Origin: Helianthus annuus
Taxonomy: Eukaryota > Streptophyta > Magnoliopsida > Asterales > Asteraceae
Reading direction: 5' to 3'
NCBI RefSeq assembly: GCF_002127325.2
Contig: NC_035436.2
Coordinates: forward strand, 28,035,354 to 28,099,353
Length of the DNA: 64,000 bases
The notes under the pieces are model-generated. The model saw only the letters and a program-made list of their open reading frames with translations, searched no databases and was not told the DNA's origin. This document shows positions 32,122 through 43,600 of the stretch, piece by piece. The first letter of the stretch is position 1. The number at the start of each line of letters is the position of its first letter. A program made the translations under genes and the position numbers.

Positions 32122-33720
32122 TTAATAAGTTATTTTAATAGTGTTTGGATAAGGGTTGAGAGGAGTTTTATAGCTTGAAGGAGAAAATGATAAGTTAGAA
32201 TTGTGACTTCTTACTTATGAAAAGTAAATAAGTCATAAGTTAAAAAAACCCCAAACACCCCCAAAAAGACAAACTTGTTTAATAAACAAGCCTGAGGATA
32301 AGCTTCGCTTATAAAGCTTGAGCCGGCTCCCGAGCCTGAGCCTTTTACTTGTATCTTTTTATTTAATATATATTAAATAGTATATGTATTCACATAAAAA
32401 TTAGTATGATATACATAAGTATGATAAAAATGACTAATATACATTATGTTGTATACTTGTATATAAAAAATTATTATAAAATATGAAAAACAATTTGAAA
32501 TGTATATAAATTAGTTGTTGAATAACAAAGGAGCCAACCTCAAGCTTAAAAAACTAGTCATGAGACGAGTTGGAGTCTAAGAGATAGAGCTTGAACTAAG
32601 CCGAATTCGAGCTCTCAGATGTTTAACGAGTTGAACCCGGGCTATACCCGGCTCGCATACATCCCTAGTCCCAAACCCCAACCTTAAGGCTAGAGGGTGT
32701 GGTTGGAGCCCCCTTGGGGCTTTATCAGGCCAACTATGATCCACGTTAGCGCCATGTCAGCATGGGGGCTTTATCACGCCCCCTTTAATTTGCAGGGTGT
32801 GAATGGAGCCCCTATTAACCAAAAAAAAAAAAACAAAAATTCATTGGTTTAAATCATGGGCCGCACCTGATAGCGCCCCTCTCTCTCTCTCTCTCTCTCG
32901 TTAACATGTTGGCGAGTGGCGACAAGTAAACACTATTAATAAGTTATTTTAATAGTGTTTGGATAAGGGTTGAGAGGAGTTTTATAGCTTGAAGGAGAAA
33001 ATGATAAGTTAGAATTGTGACTTCTTACTTATAAAAAATAAATAAGTCATAAGTTAAAAAAACCCCAAACACCCCCAAAAAGACAAACTTGTTTAATAAA
33101 CAAGCCTGAGGATAAGCTTCGCTTATAAAGCTTGAGCCGGCTCCCGAGCCTGAGCCTTTTACTTGTATCTTTTTATTTAATATATTAAATAGTATATGTA
33201 TTCACATAAAAATTAGTATGATATACATAAGTATGATAAAAATGACTAATATACATTATGTTGTATACTTGTATATAAAAAATTATTATAAAATATGAAA
33301 AACAATTTGAAATGTATATAAATTAGTTGTTGAATAATAAAGGAGCCAACCTCAAGCTTAAAAAACTAGTCATGAGACGAGTTGGAGTCTAAGAGATAGA
33401 GCTTGAACTAAGCCGAATTCGAGCTCTCAGATGTTTAACGAGTTGAACCCGGGCTATACCCGGCTCGCATACATCCCTAGTCCCAAACCCCAACCTTAAG
33501 GCTAGAGGGTGTGGTTGGAGCCCCCTTGGGGCTTTATCAGGCCAACTATGATCCACGTTAGCGCCATGTCAGCATGGGGGCTTTATCACGCCCCCTTTAA
33601 TTTGCAGGGTGTGAATGGAGCCCCTATTAACAAAAAAAAAAAAACAAAAATTCATTGGTTTAAATCATGGGCCGCACCTGATAGCGCCCCCCTCTCTCTC
33701 TCTCGTTAACATGTTGGCGA
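32122..33720. repeat. tandem duplication, two units of about 0.8 kb
   Basis: 32122-32935 and 32936-33720 are direct repeats that are nearly identical by eye (offset 814 bp at the start). Differences are mainly a TATATATTAA/TATATTAA indel, a (CT)n length change (32877-32899 against 33692-33703) and a few substitutions. The unit starts inside the MITE-like sequence and ends at GTTAACATGTTGGCGA. The ORF at 33509-33709 lies inside the unit and has no domain. Confidence 0.9.
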
Positions 33721-33721
33721 C

Positions 33722-33887
33722 CAGGGGCGGACCTACCTCTTTGGTAGGGGTAACCCCCGCTACCCCTTGGTCGGAAAAAATTTGGAAAAATTAGTGTAAA
33801 TTTTGGAAAATTTTGACGTTTTTTCGATTTCGTTACGGCTTATTTATAACACGTTACCCCTTGGTCGGAATCCTAGATCCGCCACTG
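33722..33887. mobile_element. short hAT-like MITE (166 bp)
   Basis: The left end CAGGGGCGGACCTACC and the complement of the right end CAGTGGCGGATCTAGG form 16-bp imperfect TIRs. Internal ACCCCTTGGTCGGAA is also repeated (33764-33776 and 33857-33871). The flanks TTGGCGAC and TTGGCAGT are a poor 8-bp duplication. CAGNGGCGGA ends are common in plant hAT-like MITEs. Confidence 0.55.
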
Positions 33888-35268
33888 TTGGCAGTGTAAA
33901 CTGAAACCATTGTGGAACCCGAATGAATATTTTTTCACTTAACCGGTTCGTGCCCAAACTGGTTTTGACTTTTGTTGACCCAAACAATGTTAAAACAAAA
34001 CTTCTCACAAGCTCAGATCAATGGCTATACGATCAAAGGATGACGGTCACTACCGGCCAAAGTATGAACTCCTCACGTGAACAGATCTAAAGTTATGTGC
34101 ATGTGTTTACATATATAGAACAATAATCTCACATTTTGAAGATACAGTATTAACCTAAACAAAAGAATATATAATAACTAAATAAATAAATAAACTTACT
34201 TGTTAGTTCACCACTTTCAAGTTTCAACAAAGCAAAGAAAATAGTGAAAATTCTTATTCACTCAGAAAGAACTCAAAGAGGTGTGAAATGAAGAAGATAA
34301 AGAGGACGGATAAAAGTGGATTGATGTCATATCAAATCAATAGACGCAGTGTAATTATAGCTTGCTGCATTGGACGGCGTTACCATAATATTCGCACGGC
34401 TGCGCCATTTTCAATTTTTTTTGATTATTTTTCTACTTGTTTCTTCATGTTCAATCTTTTTAAACACATATTTCAACGTTAATCATTACATAATATCTAA
34501 TTATATGACGGATTAGGATCACATATACAAAGTTAGAACATAAATAAGAAGCGGGTAAAAAGAATTTTAGTCCATTAATTTTAAATTTGAAGGGTTTAGA
34601 TTAATCTCAAGAAAAAGAAAATTTGAAGGGTTTACTTTTTAATTGTGTTTTTAGTTTGATACTCATTGTTTTTTACGTTATGTCCATTGTGTCTTTTATC
34701 TGTTGTCATCAGTTGTGTTTTTTATCAACTTTTCATTGTGTTTTTAGTTTGAGACTCATTGTATTTTATGTTATGTTCATTGTGTAATACACAACTGTGT
34801 TTTCTCATTATGTTTTACGTTATGTCTATTGTGTAATACGTAACTGGGTTTTCGAATTTTTTTTTCTAAATATAAGAATATGGTACTTATATTAAAGATA
34901 AAAAGACGCTCGATTTTATGGTATAGTTTTTTTTAAACAAATGACGTATAAAAAAGTTATGAACGTTAAAAAATTAAGGGGAAATAACATATAACTTGCA
35001 TGTGCATAATCTTTTTATTCTCTTTGACAAAATTACTCTTCCTACTTGATTTGTTTTGGAACACTTATCACTCTATAATAATGGCTTCTTAGACTTCTTA
35101 TTTTTATACCCCTTTATAGAATAACTCAACCCTTTATATGACATTCACTTTTTTATTTTTTTACTTAAACCACTATATATGATTTTAGTAGAGTCCATTA
35201 CACGGAGTAATTATTTGTTGAGTAAGCCTTAATTTTCGTTTTTGTGGTTTGCTGATTTTAACACTCTC
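33888..35268. other. intergenic, no supported gene
   Basis: AT-rich. 34640-34860 has loose repeats of CATTGTGTTTTTAGTTTGA / ACGTTATGTCCATTGTGT words. Open frames here are short and domain-free. Confidence 0.4.
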
Positions 35269-35441
35269 ATTTTAATAGTTTAAAAATTGTATTTATCGTT
35301 CATTATTTTATTGATTTTAACGGTTTCAATCCATTAGTTTGCTGATTTTAACTGTTTCAATCCACATCATTAACACTGGTGTGGACTGAAACTGTTAAAA
35401 TCAGCAAACTAATGGACAATAAATGCAATTTTTAAACTATT
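35269..35441. mobile_element. small foldback MITE
   Basis: The arms CCATTAGTTTGCTGATTTTA / TAAAATCAGCAAACTAATGG pair around CACTGGTG near 35380. Outer parts (AATAGTTTAAAAATTG / CAATTTTTAAACTATT) pair as well, giving arms of about 80 bp with one unpaired duplicated segment on the left. Confidence 0.7.
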
Positions 35442-35762
35442 GGTGTAAGACCCTTCTCATACAATTAAGAATTAACAAAAACTTTTGCATTTACATATAA
35501 TAATGCACATAAACTTCATTCAATGTTTCGGGTTTAATAAAAATTTCATAAGTGTTTAATACATTTTAACCCTTTAGCACGTTAATATGTTCGTAAAATA
35601 AAAAAAACTTTTATAAAGTTCATAATTGTTTCATTTCACGAAACACAAAACTAAGCGGAAGTTTGAATTTCGGTTGCGTTCGGTTCTTCGTTATGCTTGA
35701 TCTTCATCCGTTAGGTCCAGCGATTTTTTTAAAAAAATATGAAATTTTTTTTTTGTGTTTTT

Positions 35763-35925
35763 TAGCTATTTTTAGGTATTTTTGGTTGTGTTCACATTGG
35801 TTCTCGCGGTTCTCGCAATAAAGGGTGGTTCCTAAAGGATCCTTCTATATATATATATACATACACCCTTTATTGCGAGAACCAATGTGAACACAACCAA
35901 AAATACCTAAAAATAAATTTATAAT
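35763..35925. repeat. inverted repeat around a short (TA)n, related to the TA-targeting TIR family
   Basis: TTTTAGGTATTTTTGGTTGT with TTCACATTGGTTCTCGC is mirrored at 35868-35925. The centre is GGATCCTTC(TA)n. The left arm contains GGTTCTCGC twice, the right arm once. The ends next to TA resemble the A/B termini (GAACCACC and GAGAACCGCGAGAACC words). Confidence 0.65.
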
Positions 35926-36046
35926 ACTTATACACTTATATGTATATACTTCACAACATACAAAATATAAATACTATTATCAAATACATATACTAAAAGA
36001 AAATTTAAGGAAAGCCTCAAATTACCTTAAGTAGTCCTTAGATATG

Positions 36047-36048
<2 letters not shown>

Positions 36049-36139
<91 letters not shown>
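36049..36139. repeat. (TA)n microsatellite at the left end of element D
   Basis: About 90 bp of TA, immediately followed by the D terminal sequence. Confidence 0.95.
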
Positions 36140-36143
<4 letters not shown>

Positions 36144-36786
36144 CAAGGATAAATCGAAAACCCGGTTGAGTTGACTAAACCCTGAAAACCCATTAACCAC
36201 CATTGATTAAGCTTGATGGATGGTTGAGATTCATTTTGGGCACTAGTGAAATTTGAATTCCTTTGTGACTATTTTTTAATATAAATCATGTACCTAGAGG
36301 GGCAATATGGGAAAAGCTTAATATACTCTCGTAGAAGAGACAAAAGTCTGCATGAGTGTAAGAAGCTTTACATCAATCAGCTGCATCATTACACCCCTAA
36401 TCCTAAAAACCCTACATCAGTCTACAATTTCAAAAACCACAAAATATTACCAGAGACTCACATAACTCTCTCATACTCTTCAACAACCCCTCTCAAATTA
36501 ACCCCAAAATCACCGGAGAGTCACTCTCTCTCATCATCTTCACCGGAGAGTCGCTCTCTCTCATCATCTTCATCAAGCGTATAACTTCATCGACGAAGAT
36601 ATTCAACAAATCACCGTAGAATTTCAACGGTCACCGGAAGAAAAAAATCAGGCTAAAAACGAGAGGGGTTCAGGTGCGTCGCTCTCTTGGTTGACTAAAA
36701 TCATCAACTTTGTTTTAGCTATTCAGAATTAGGGAGTTTTATAATAGAGATTATAGGGTTTTTTAAGACTTTTGAAAATGCTGGAT
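36140..36786 (+). promoter_or_regulatory. element D left terminus and putative leader exon of the Ulp1-like gene
   Basis: After the terminal repeat the DNA becomes CT-rich with a repeated CACCGGAGAGTC(A/G)CTCTCTCTC unit (about 36509-36573), typical of a plant 5'UTR. A plausible donor CAG|GTGCGTC ends the leader at 36673. The matching acceptor TTTTGCAG| is at 48675 beyond the retrotransposon, so the Tekay element sits in this leader intron. The open frame 36288-36584 is Ser-rich and not convincing. Confidence 0.45.
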
Positions 36787-39571
36787 TGTAACACCCCGTG
36801 TTTTCCAAAAGTCAAAGTCAAAGTCAAGAGTTGACTGTTATTGGAATTAAAGATCAATAAAGATTAATTTCATTTTAGTTTCATTTTGATTTTTATATTA
36901 TTTGGAGTAAGTGTTGTATAATCAAACTAACCGACCGATAATCGAACTGTGAATCAACGACCGACTGTGAATGATAGGAAGTAACAATGCAATAAAGCTA
37001 GTCAATCAATAATCAAGCTAACCAAATCAATCATCGAACTCTAGTGTGGGGATTTTAATGCTTTTATACGTGTGTGTGTGCCTTATGTGTTACTTGTGCA
37101 TGCTTACTTTTATGTTAAAATGTGTGGTGAATCAATCAAATCAATCAAGACTCAAAGGTGAATCAAACTCAATGGAAATCGAACCCGAAATGGTTGTAAG
37201 GATGCTTGTATGTTAGATATAGTAGTTGGGACTAAAAGTAATTTGATTAGGAATTCTATCACTCTCAAATCATCGTTCATCGAAGTCGAAATATCAAAAA
37301 TCGTCGCGAAATACTCAAAACCAGGCAAGCCGATCGAACAGGGCAACCTGATCGAACAGGCTAGCCGATCGAACAGGCTGTTCGATCGGACAGCTGCTCG
37401 ATCAGGGATGCTGTTCGATCAGCTGACCCTTTCCTCTTTTGGAAGCCTATAAATAGGGCTGTCCTTGTCAAACTTTCCACTTTTGGAAAAGCTCTGACCG
37501 ACCAGCCTCTTCTTCTCACTAAATCTCAGATTTCTCTCAAACCGGTAAGTATTTCGCTCTAATCTTTGTACGTTTTTGTTCATTAATCGATTCTTCATCT
37601 TTCTATCTTTCAAAACTTGGATTTCATCCATGAAATCACCAAGATCTAGGTGTTCTTGGGTGATGTCATCATGTGTTCTTCAAGAACACTAAGTTTTGAC
37701 ATCATTCCACCATGAATAACTTAGATCTAACCGATTTCCACATAAATAACCTAAAATCTTCCAAAGATCTTAACATTTCACGGTGGAAAAGGATTGGAAG
37801 ATGGGTTTTCATCTATCTTTCAACTCTTTTACACTCAAAGAGGTGAAAACGAGACTTGAACCGATTTATAAACCATTCTAAACAAACACATGGTTCAAGA
37901 TTCGGGTTCTACCTAGAGATATACCGATTCCGGGTTAAACGTTAAACTTGGGTTCCAAACCGTCTCTGACCGAGTTTGGGTGATTCCTGCTCGAGTCAGT
38001 AGACTAAGTAGGGACTTCAGCTTTGTGGTTCAACTCGTAGTCAAAATATCTCTAAAACACCAACAATTAACGGGAATAACCAAGTGTTAAGTGAAAGGTT
38101 AACCGAATCGAGAAGCTGGCCGAACGGCTAGGCTGTTCGATCGAACAGCCCAACCGAACGACTATGCCAGCCGATCGACTAGGCTAACCGATCGACTAGC
38201 ACTTAGTCCCACAAACTCATGAAGTGTAGTATTGACGAGGTACTGTTCGATCGACTACGCCACTCGATTGTAATCATTACTGCTCGAATCATGAGATACT
38301 ATACTTCAAAACACTTAGACTTTTCGAAACATTGGAATGTCACCCGATCGAACATGCCAACCGATCGAGTGACATATTTGAAAACAATGAAGTGCTAGCC
38401 GATCGGTTGGGCTAACCGATCGAACAGCTGTTCGATCGGCCAACCTGAAAGGTAGTACAAACCATCATACACAAACACATCCTTCACATCAAAGGAAGAA
38501 ACAATCCACTTGAAGGAACCAGCCGATCGAGCCAGCCGGCCGATCGAATGGATGTTCGAACGGACTTTCAAACCAATCGAACAGCCCACTCGATCGAACT
38601 GCTGTCCGATCGAATGGCCTACTCGATCCAAGTACATTGTTTACCTTTCCGCGTTACTCATCGTTGTGTTATCGAACTATTCAGGCTAAACTATTCTCAG
38701 TGCTCCCTTCAATCCACGATCAACCACTGTGAGTATACTCGATCCCTTTTTGCTTTCAGCACTTTTGGGTGTTACATACGTAAACTATCAAAATCACAAT
38801 CAACACAAACTATTTGAACGCTAACCTATTTGCATGTGCTACTTGACTAAATGATTGCTGTTTATTATGTTTACACGTGGAGTGCTATCTACCTGCTTTA
38901 GCAACGTAGTACTATAGTTTGGACTCAGCACCCGTTCACACGGGAGTTGCTAAGGACAATTTCTTGCATGGATTACGGTGGTAATCATGTATTGCGAACT
39001 GTCTCGGACAGTCAACCCGCAGTCGTTGGTATCGATGGTCCCATGTTGATAATTTACATGCATCGTTTTCCCTTGTGTACGTGCTTGGTTATGCGTAAAC
39101 TATTCGAACTCTATATGCTATATCAAACTTGTGTACTCACCTTTACATTATATGTATTGACTTTTATTTTAACGTATGTGACAGGTGTTTAAGCTACTAG
39201 CGTGCTAGGGAAGCGAGGCAATAATAAGCTTCTAGGAGCGAGTGACCTTAGGACAGTGTCCATATACCTGCTCCAGGGCCATAATTATCTGTAGATCTTG
39301 TACTGGCACCTGTAGTCAGTAAGATCCACAGTTAGTCGTCTAGAAGTCTTAAAACAATATTTATTTCGGTCTGTAATAATTAAGAATTTGAGTTGTCGAA
39401 ACAGTTCCCATATTGTTTAGCTGATTTCTATGATAACTTGTTATTATTTGGGACACGGTATGGGACGTGTTATATAACTGAATTGTATGATAGTTGTTGT
39501 GGAAACTTCTGAACAATCTGTTTCGCTCAGTGCCGCGCCCCGATGATTCCGCCATCGGTTGGGGTGTGACA
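36787..39571 (+). repeat. Tekay-type 5' LTR
   Basis: TGTAACACC...GTGTGACA. TATA box TATAAATAG at 37448-37456. Clusters of CGATCGAACAG/CTGTTCGATCG words occur at 37322-37431, 38128-38270, 38340-38440 and 38521-38633. The small ORFs in it appear identically in the other LTR and are not genes. Confidence 0.95.
37448..37456 (+). promoter_or_regulatory. LTR TATA box
   Basis: TATAAATAG, 25-35 bp upstream of a pyrimidine-rich start region (about 37480-37500) and about 90 bp upstream of a strong splice donor (CCG|GTAAGT at 37544/37545). The equivalent in the 3' LTR is at 46034-46042. Confidence 0.7.
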
Positions 39572-39574
39572 GAT

Positions 39575-39587
39575 TGGTATCAGAGCC
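39575..39587 (+). promoter_or_regulatory. primer-binding site, initiator tRNA-Met
   Basis: TGGTATCAGAGCC, three bases after the LTR end, complementary to the 3' end of plant initiator tRNA-Met. It primes minus-strand cDNA synthesis. Confidence 0.9.
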
Positions 39588-40662
39588 ATAACTATAGGGA
39601 ATTAGGTTAGACACGATCTAGTCCGGATCGCTGTCTTAGAGACCTAGACTATAGTTAGGAACCAAGAGACCAAGTTTATGTGCTTATTTTATGTTATGTT
39701 GTTTCCTTCTATTCTATCATTACATCCGAACTCCGAGCCAAATTTTGTAATTTGGACGGGATTAGGAGTGAAACCCGCAAATTCCTGCCTAAAATTACAA
39801 ATTTTGCCAATTATTTTGTGCGATTTTCTATCAACAAACGGGGGAGAATTATACCAAATTAGGGCTGAAACCCGTAATTTGATGAAAACTTTCCTCTAAA
39901 TTTTCTTAAAACAAGGAAGAAATTGCTGAGCTAGGGGTGAAACCCTAACCTTGACAGTTATTCCGACCTTATTTTATCTCGCCAAGGCAATTAACGGACT
40001 CCAATGACCTGAACTCACGAGTATGGCCTAGAATGCGCATGCATAATGCCCAAGAATCGAGGCAGAAACATGTCCCCTAGAGTCGAAAGTGACGACAAGT
40101 CAACTGTGAATAGTTAAAATTGCCATGGTTAGTCAAAGTCTAGTAGCCGCAGACAATCCATTTTCCGATTTTAAGTGTTGCTTCGTTGATTTTATGTGAT
40201 TTACCTGTTTACGTGTTTTAAGATTCGTTGATTACTCCATTTGTTATCAATCTGCGTGACCTTTGTTGCTATTCTATCTCGATTCAAATCCCTGTTGATG
40301 TGATCTAAACGAAACCAGTGTGCTATGCTACGCTATACGACTAAGTTAGACGATACAATGTGATGCTATCCGATATGCAAAACGAACGGCACTCGACTTG
40401 TGGTTATAGGTTTCTGTTTTCTGACTACCTCTGTGATAAAATTGCGTACGTGTTTAGGAAATTAAGTGCTCTACTTGCTTAATTGCTTATGTGCCCTAAT
40501 TGCTTCTGTGCTTATGTGCCCTAATTGCTTCTGTGCTTATGTGCCTCTATGATTATGTGTTACGTGACGAGAGATGCGACGTGATTCTAAGCTTTAGAGA
40601 TCTAAGAACGTGTGAGACTCGAATTCGTTGTGTTGAGCCTGTGACGATGTCTATTGCAGACC
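39588..40662 (+). other. Tekay leader (UTR) between PBS and gag
   Basis: Non-coding 1.1 kb with several short upstream ATGs. Direct short repeats (GTGCCCTAATTGCTTCTGTG, twice near 40490-40530). A splice-acceptor-like TATTGCAG ends at 40659, three nucleotides before the gag ATG. Confidence 0.6.
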
Positions 40663-43600
40663 ATGTCGTCATCTGGACAACCTAGATCACGCTCGCGTCT
40701 TACCCGCCAGGAGAAAAGAGATCGACGTCTGGCTGCTATCATCTCTAAGACCGTGGCGAAGGCCGTGAGTGAGGTTTATGAGAACGCCAGCAAATCATCT
40801 GAGATGTCACAAGCTGATGCTCCGAAAGAATCCAGCAAGACTGCTTTTAGCTTCAAGCAATTTAAGGCATGTGGGCCAAAAGAGTTCACCGGCGAGGATG
40901 GTCCAACGGCTATGTTTCACTGGTTTGACTCGATAGAAGTCACCTTTCGACAAAGTGGATGCCCAGATAATCTCCGGACTCTCAATGCTACTGGCGTCTT
41001 CCAGTCCCGTGCTTTGGACTGGTGGACTGCTGAAAGAAACAAGCGCGGAAACGACGCAGCCTATGCTCTGTCATGGAAGAAGCTGAAGGAAATCATGATC
41101 GAAGAATACTGTCCCTCCCATGAGCGTCATAAGTTGGAGGATGAATTCTGGGGTATTAAACAAGACAAGGGTGACAACGCCAGTCTCACTGCTCGCTTCA
41201 AGCAGTTAAGCATCATCTGTCCAGACCAGGTCAAGACTCCCGACATGACCATCAAAAAATACATCCGCGCTCTTCCTGACTGTGTAGCGGATTTTGTCCT
41301 AGCTTCAAAGCCCGCAACGATTGAGGAGACCTACCTGCTCGCCGCTGAGATTAATGACAAGCGGGTGAAGGCTGGTTTCTGGGATAAGCAAGTCAAGCCC
41401 CTGCATCAAGTCACCGCCGCATCAACCGACAACACCACCACTCAAGCCTCCAAGTCTTCGAGAAGAAGAAAGAAGAACAAAAGTTGCGCTGCCGCAACCA
41501 CTGCTGCTCCACTACAGTCTGTACCAGCCCAGCAGCAACAGCCACAGCGTTCAACGCCAGTGATCGATGCGCCGCCAGCGAAGCGTGCGTACACCGGCCC
41601 CCACCCACTCTGTGCTACATGTTCCTATCATCACCCGGTGGGTGTGGCCTGCCGATTCTGTGCCCACTGCAACGTTTACGGGCATTTCACTGCGAGTTGC
41701 CGCTATGGTCCCCGTCAAACGCAAGCTCAGGCTGCTGTTAACCAAGCCCTGCTACCTGCTCCTCAAGCTCCTCAAGCTGCACAGGCCCCGGCAAACAATG
41801 TTCGGACCTGCTTTGCATGTGGTGACCCTAACCACTTCGCAAACCGGTGCCCGAACAGAGTGGTGAAACAAGAAGCTCAACAACCCCAGCAACAACAACA
41901 ACAGCCTCAACAGCAAGCAGCTCACGCCAGAACCTTCAACATCAATGCACGTCAGGCTCAAGCTGACAACAACGTGGTCAATGGTACGTTCCTTGTGAAT
42001 GGTATATATGCATCATGTTTGTTTGATACTGGAGCCGATAACTGCTTTGTGTCCTTTGAATTCGAGAAACTTCTTAGACGTAAGCGCTCTTATCTTTCGT
42101 CGTCATTCGAAGTAGAAGTCGCTACCGGAAGAACAATCGCCGTCAATTCCGTGCTCCGTGATTGTACTCTCGAGCTCAACAGCCATATCTTTCCTATCAA
42201 TCTTATCCCGATGCAGCTCGGAAGTTTCGACGTCATAGTAGGCATGGACTTTCTTCGCGAAAACCATGCTGAAGTTGTGTGCTTCGATAAAATGATTCGT
42301 TTTGTGCTAGCTAGTGGTGATATTCTATGTGTTTATGGTGAAACTACTGCAAAAGATCTCAAGCTCATGTCATGTCTTCAAGCTCGCAAATATCTCCGCA
42401 AGGAATATCGAGCCTTCTTGGCCAACATTGTTGTAGCTGAGACGGACAAGAAAAAGAAAGTTGAAGTCAAGGATGTCCCCGTTGTCCGAGAATTTCCTCA
42501 GGTGTTCCCTGATGATCTTCCTGGATTACCTCCTAGTCGCGATATCGACTTTCGAATCGACCTTATTCCAGGAGCCAACCCAGTGGCCAAAGCTCCGTAT
42601 CGACTCGCTCCATCTGAGATGCGAGAACTCTCAAACCAACTCCAAGAGTTACTTGAAAAAGGCTTCATTCGCCCGAGCACTTCTCCATGGGGCGCACCAG
42701 TCCTTTTCGTCAAAAAGAAGGACGGGTCGTTCCGAATGTGCATCGATTACCGGGAATTGAACAAGCTGACCATCAAGAACCGATACCCCTTACCAAGAAT
42801 CGATGACCTGTTTGACCAGTTACAAGGTGCTCAGTGCTTCTCCAAGATCGACCTACGTTCAGGCTACCATCAGTTGCGCATTCAAGAGGAAGATATACCC
42901 AAAACCGCTTTCCGAACCCGATATGGCCACTACGAATTCGTTGTCATGCCTTTTGGTTTGACCAACGCACCCGCGGTCTTCATGGATCTGATGAATCGCG
43001 TGTGTAAACCGTTCTTAGACCGTTTCGTCATTGTATTTATCGACGATGTCCTGATCTATTCCAGATCGAGGGCCGAACATGCGCAGCATTTGCGATTGGT
43101 TCTCGAGTTGCTTCAGGGAAACCAACTCTACGCCAAATTCTCCAAGTGTGAGTTCTGGTTGGAGGAGGTTCAATTTCTGGGTCACATTGTGAATAGTCAG
43201 GGCATACACGTTGATCCCGCGAAGATCGAGGCAGTTAAAGGTTGGATTACGCCTAAGAATCCGTCAGAAGTTCGCTCTTTTCTCGGATTAGCAGGTTATT
43301 ACCGACGATTTATCGAAGGATTCTCTAAGATTGCTGTACCTCTTACTGCTCTCACCCATAAAGACAAGCCTTTCGTGTGGGGAACCGCACAAGAGACTGC
43401 TTTCCAAACCCTCAAACACATGCTGTGCCATGCACCAGTTCTTACACTGCCGGACGGAAGCGATGACTTCGTTGTCTATTGTGATGCTTCAAACCTTGGC
43501 CTTGGCTGTGTCCTTATGCAACGAGACAAGGTTATAGCTTACGCATCTCGACAGCTCAAGATCCACGAGAAGAACTATACGACCCATGACCTCGAGCTAG

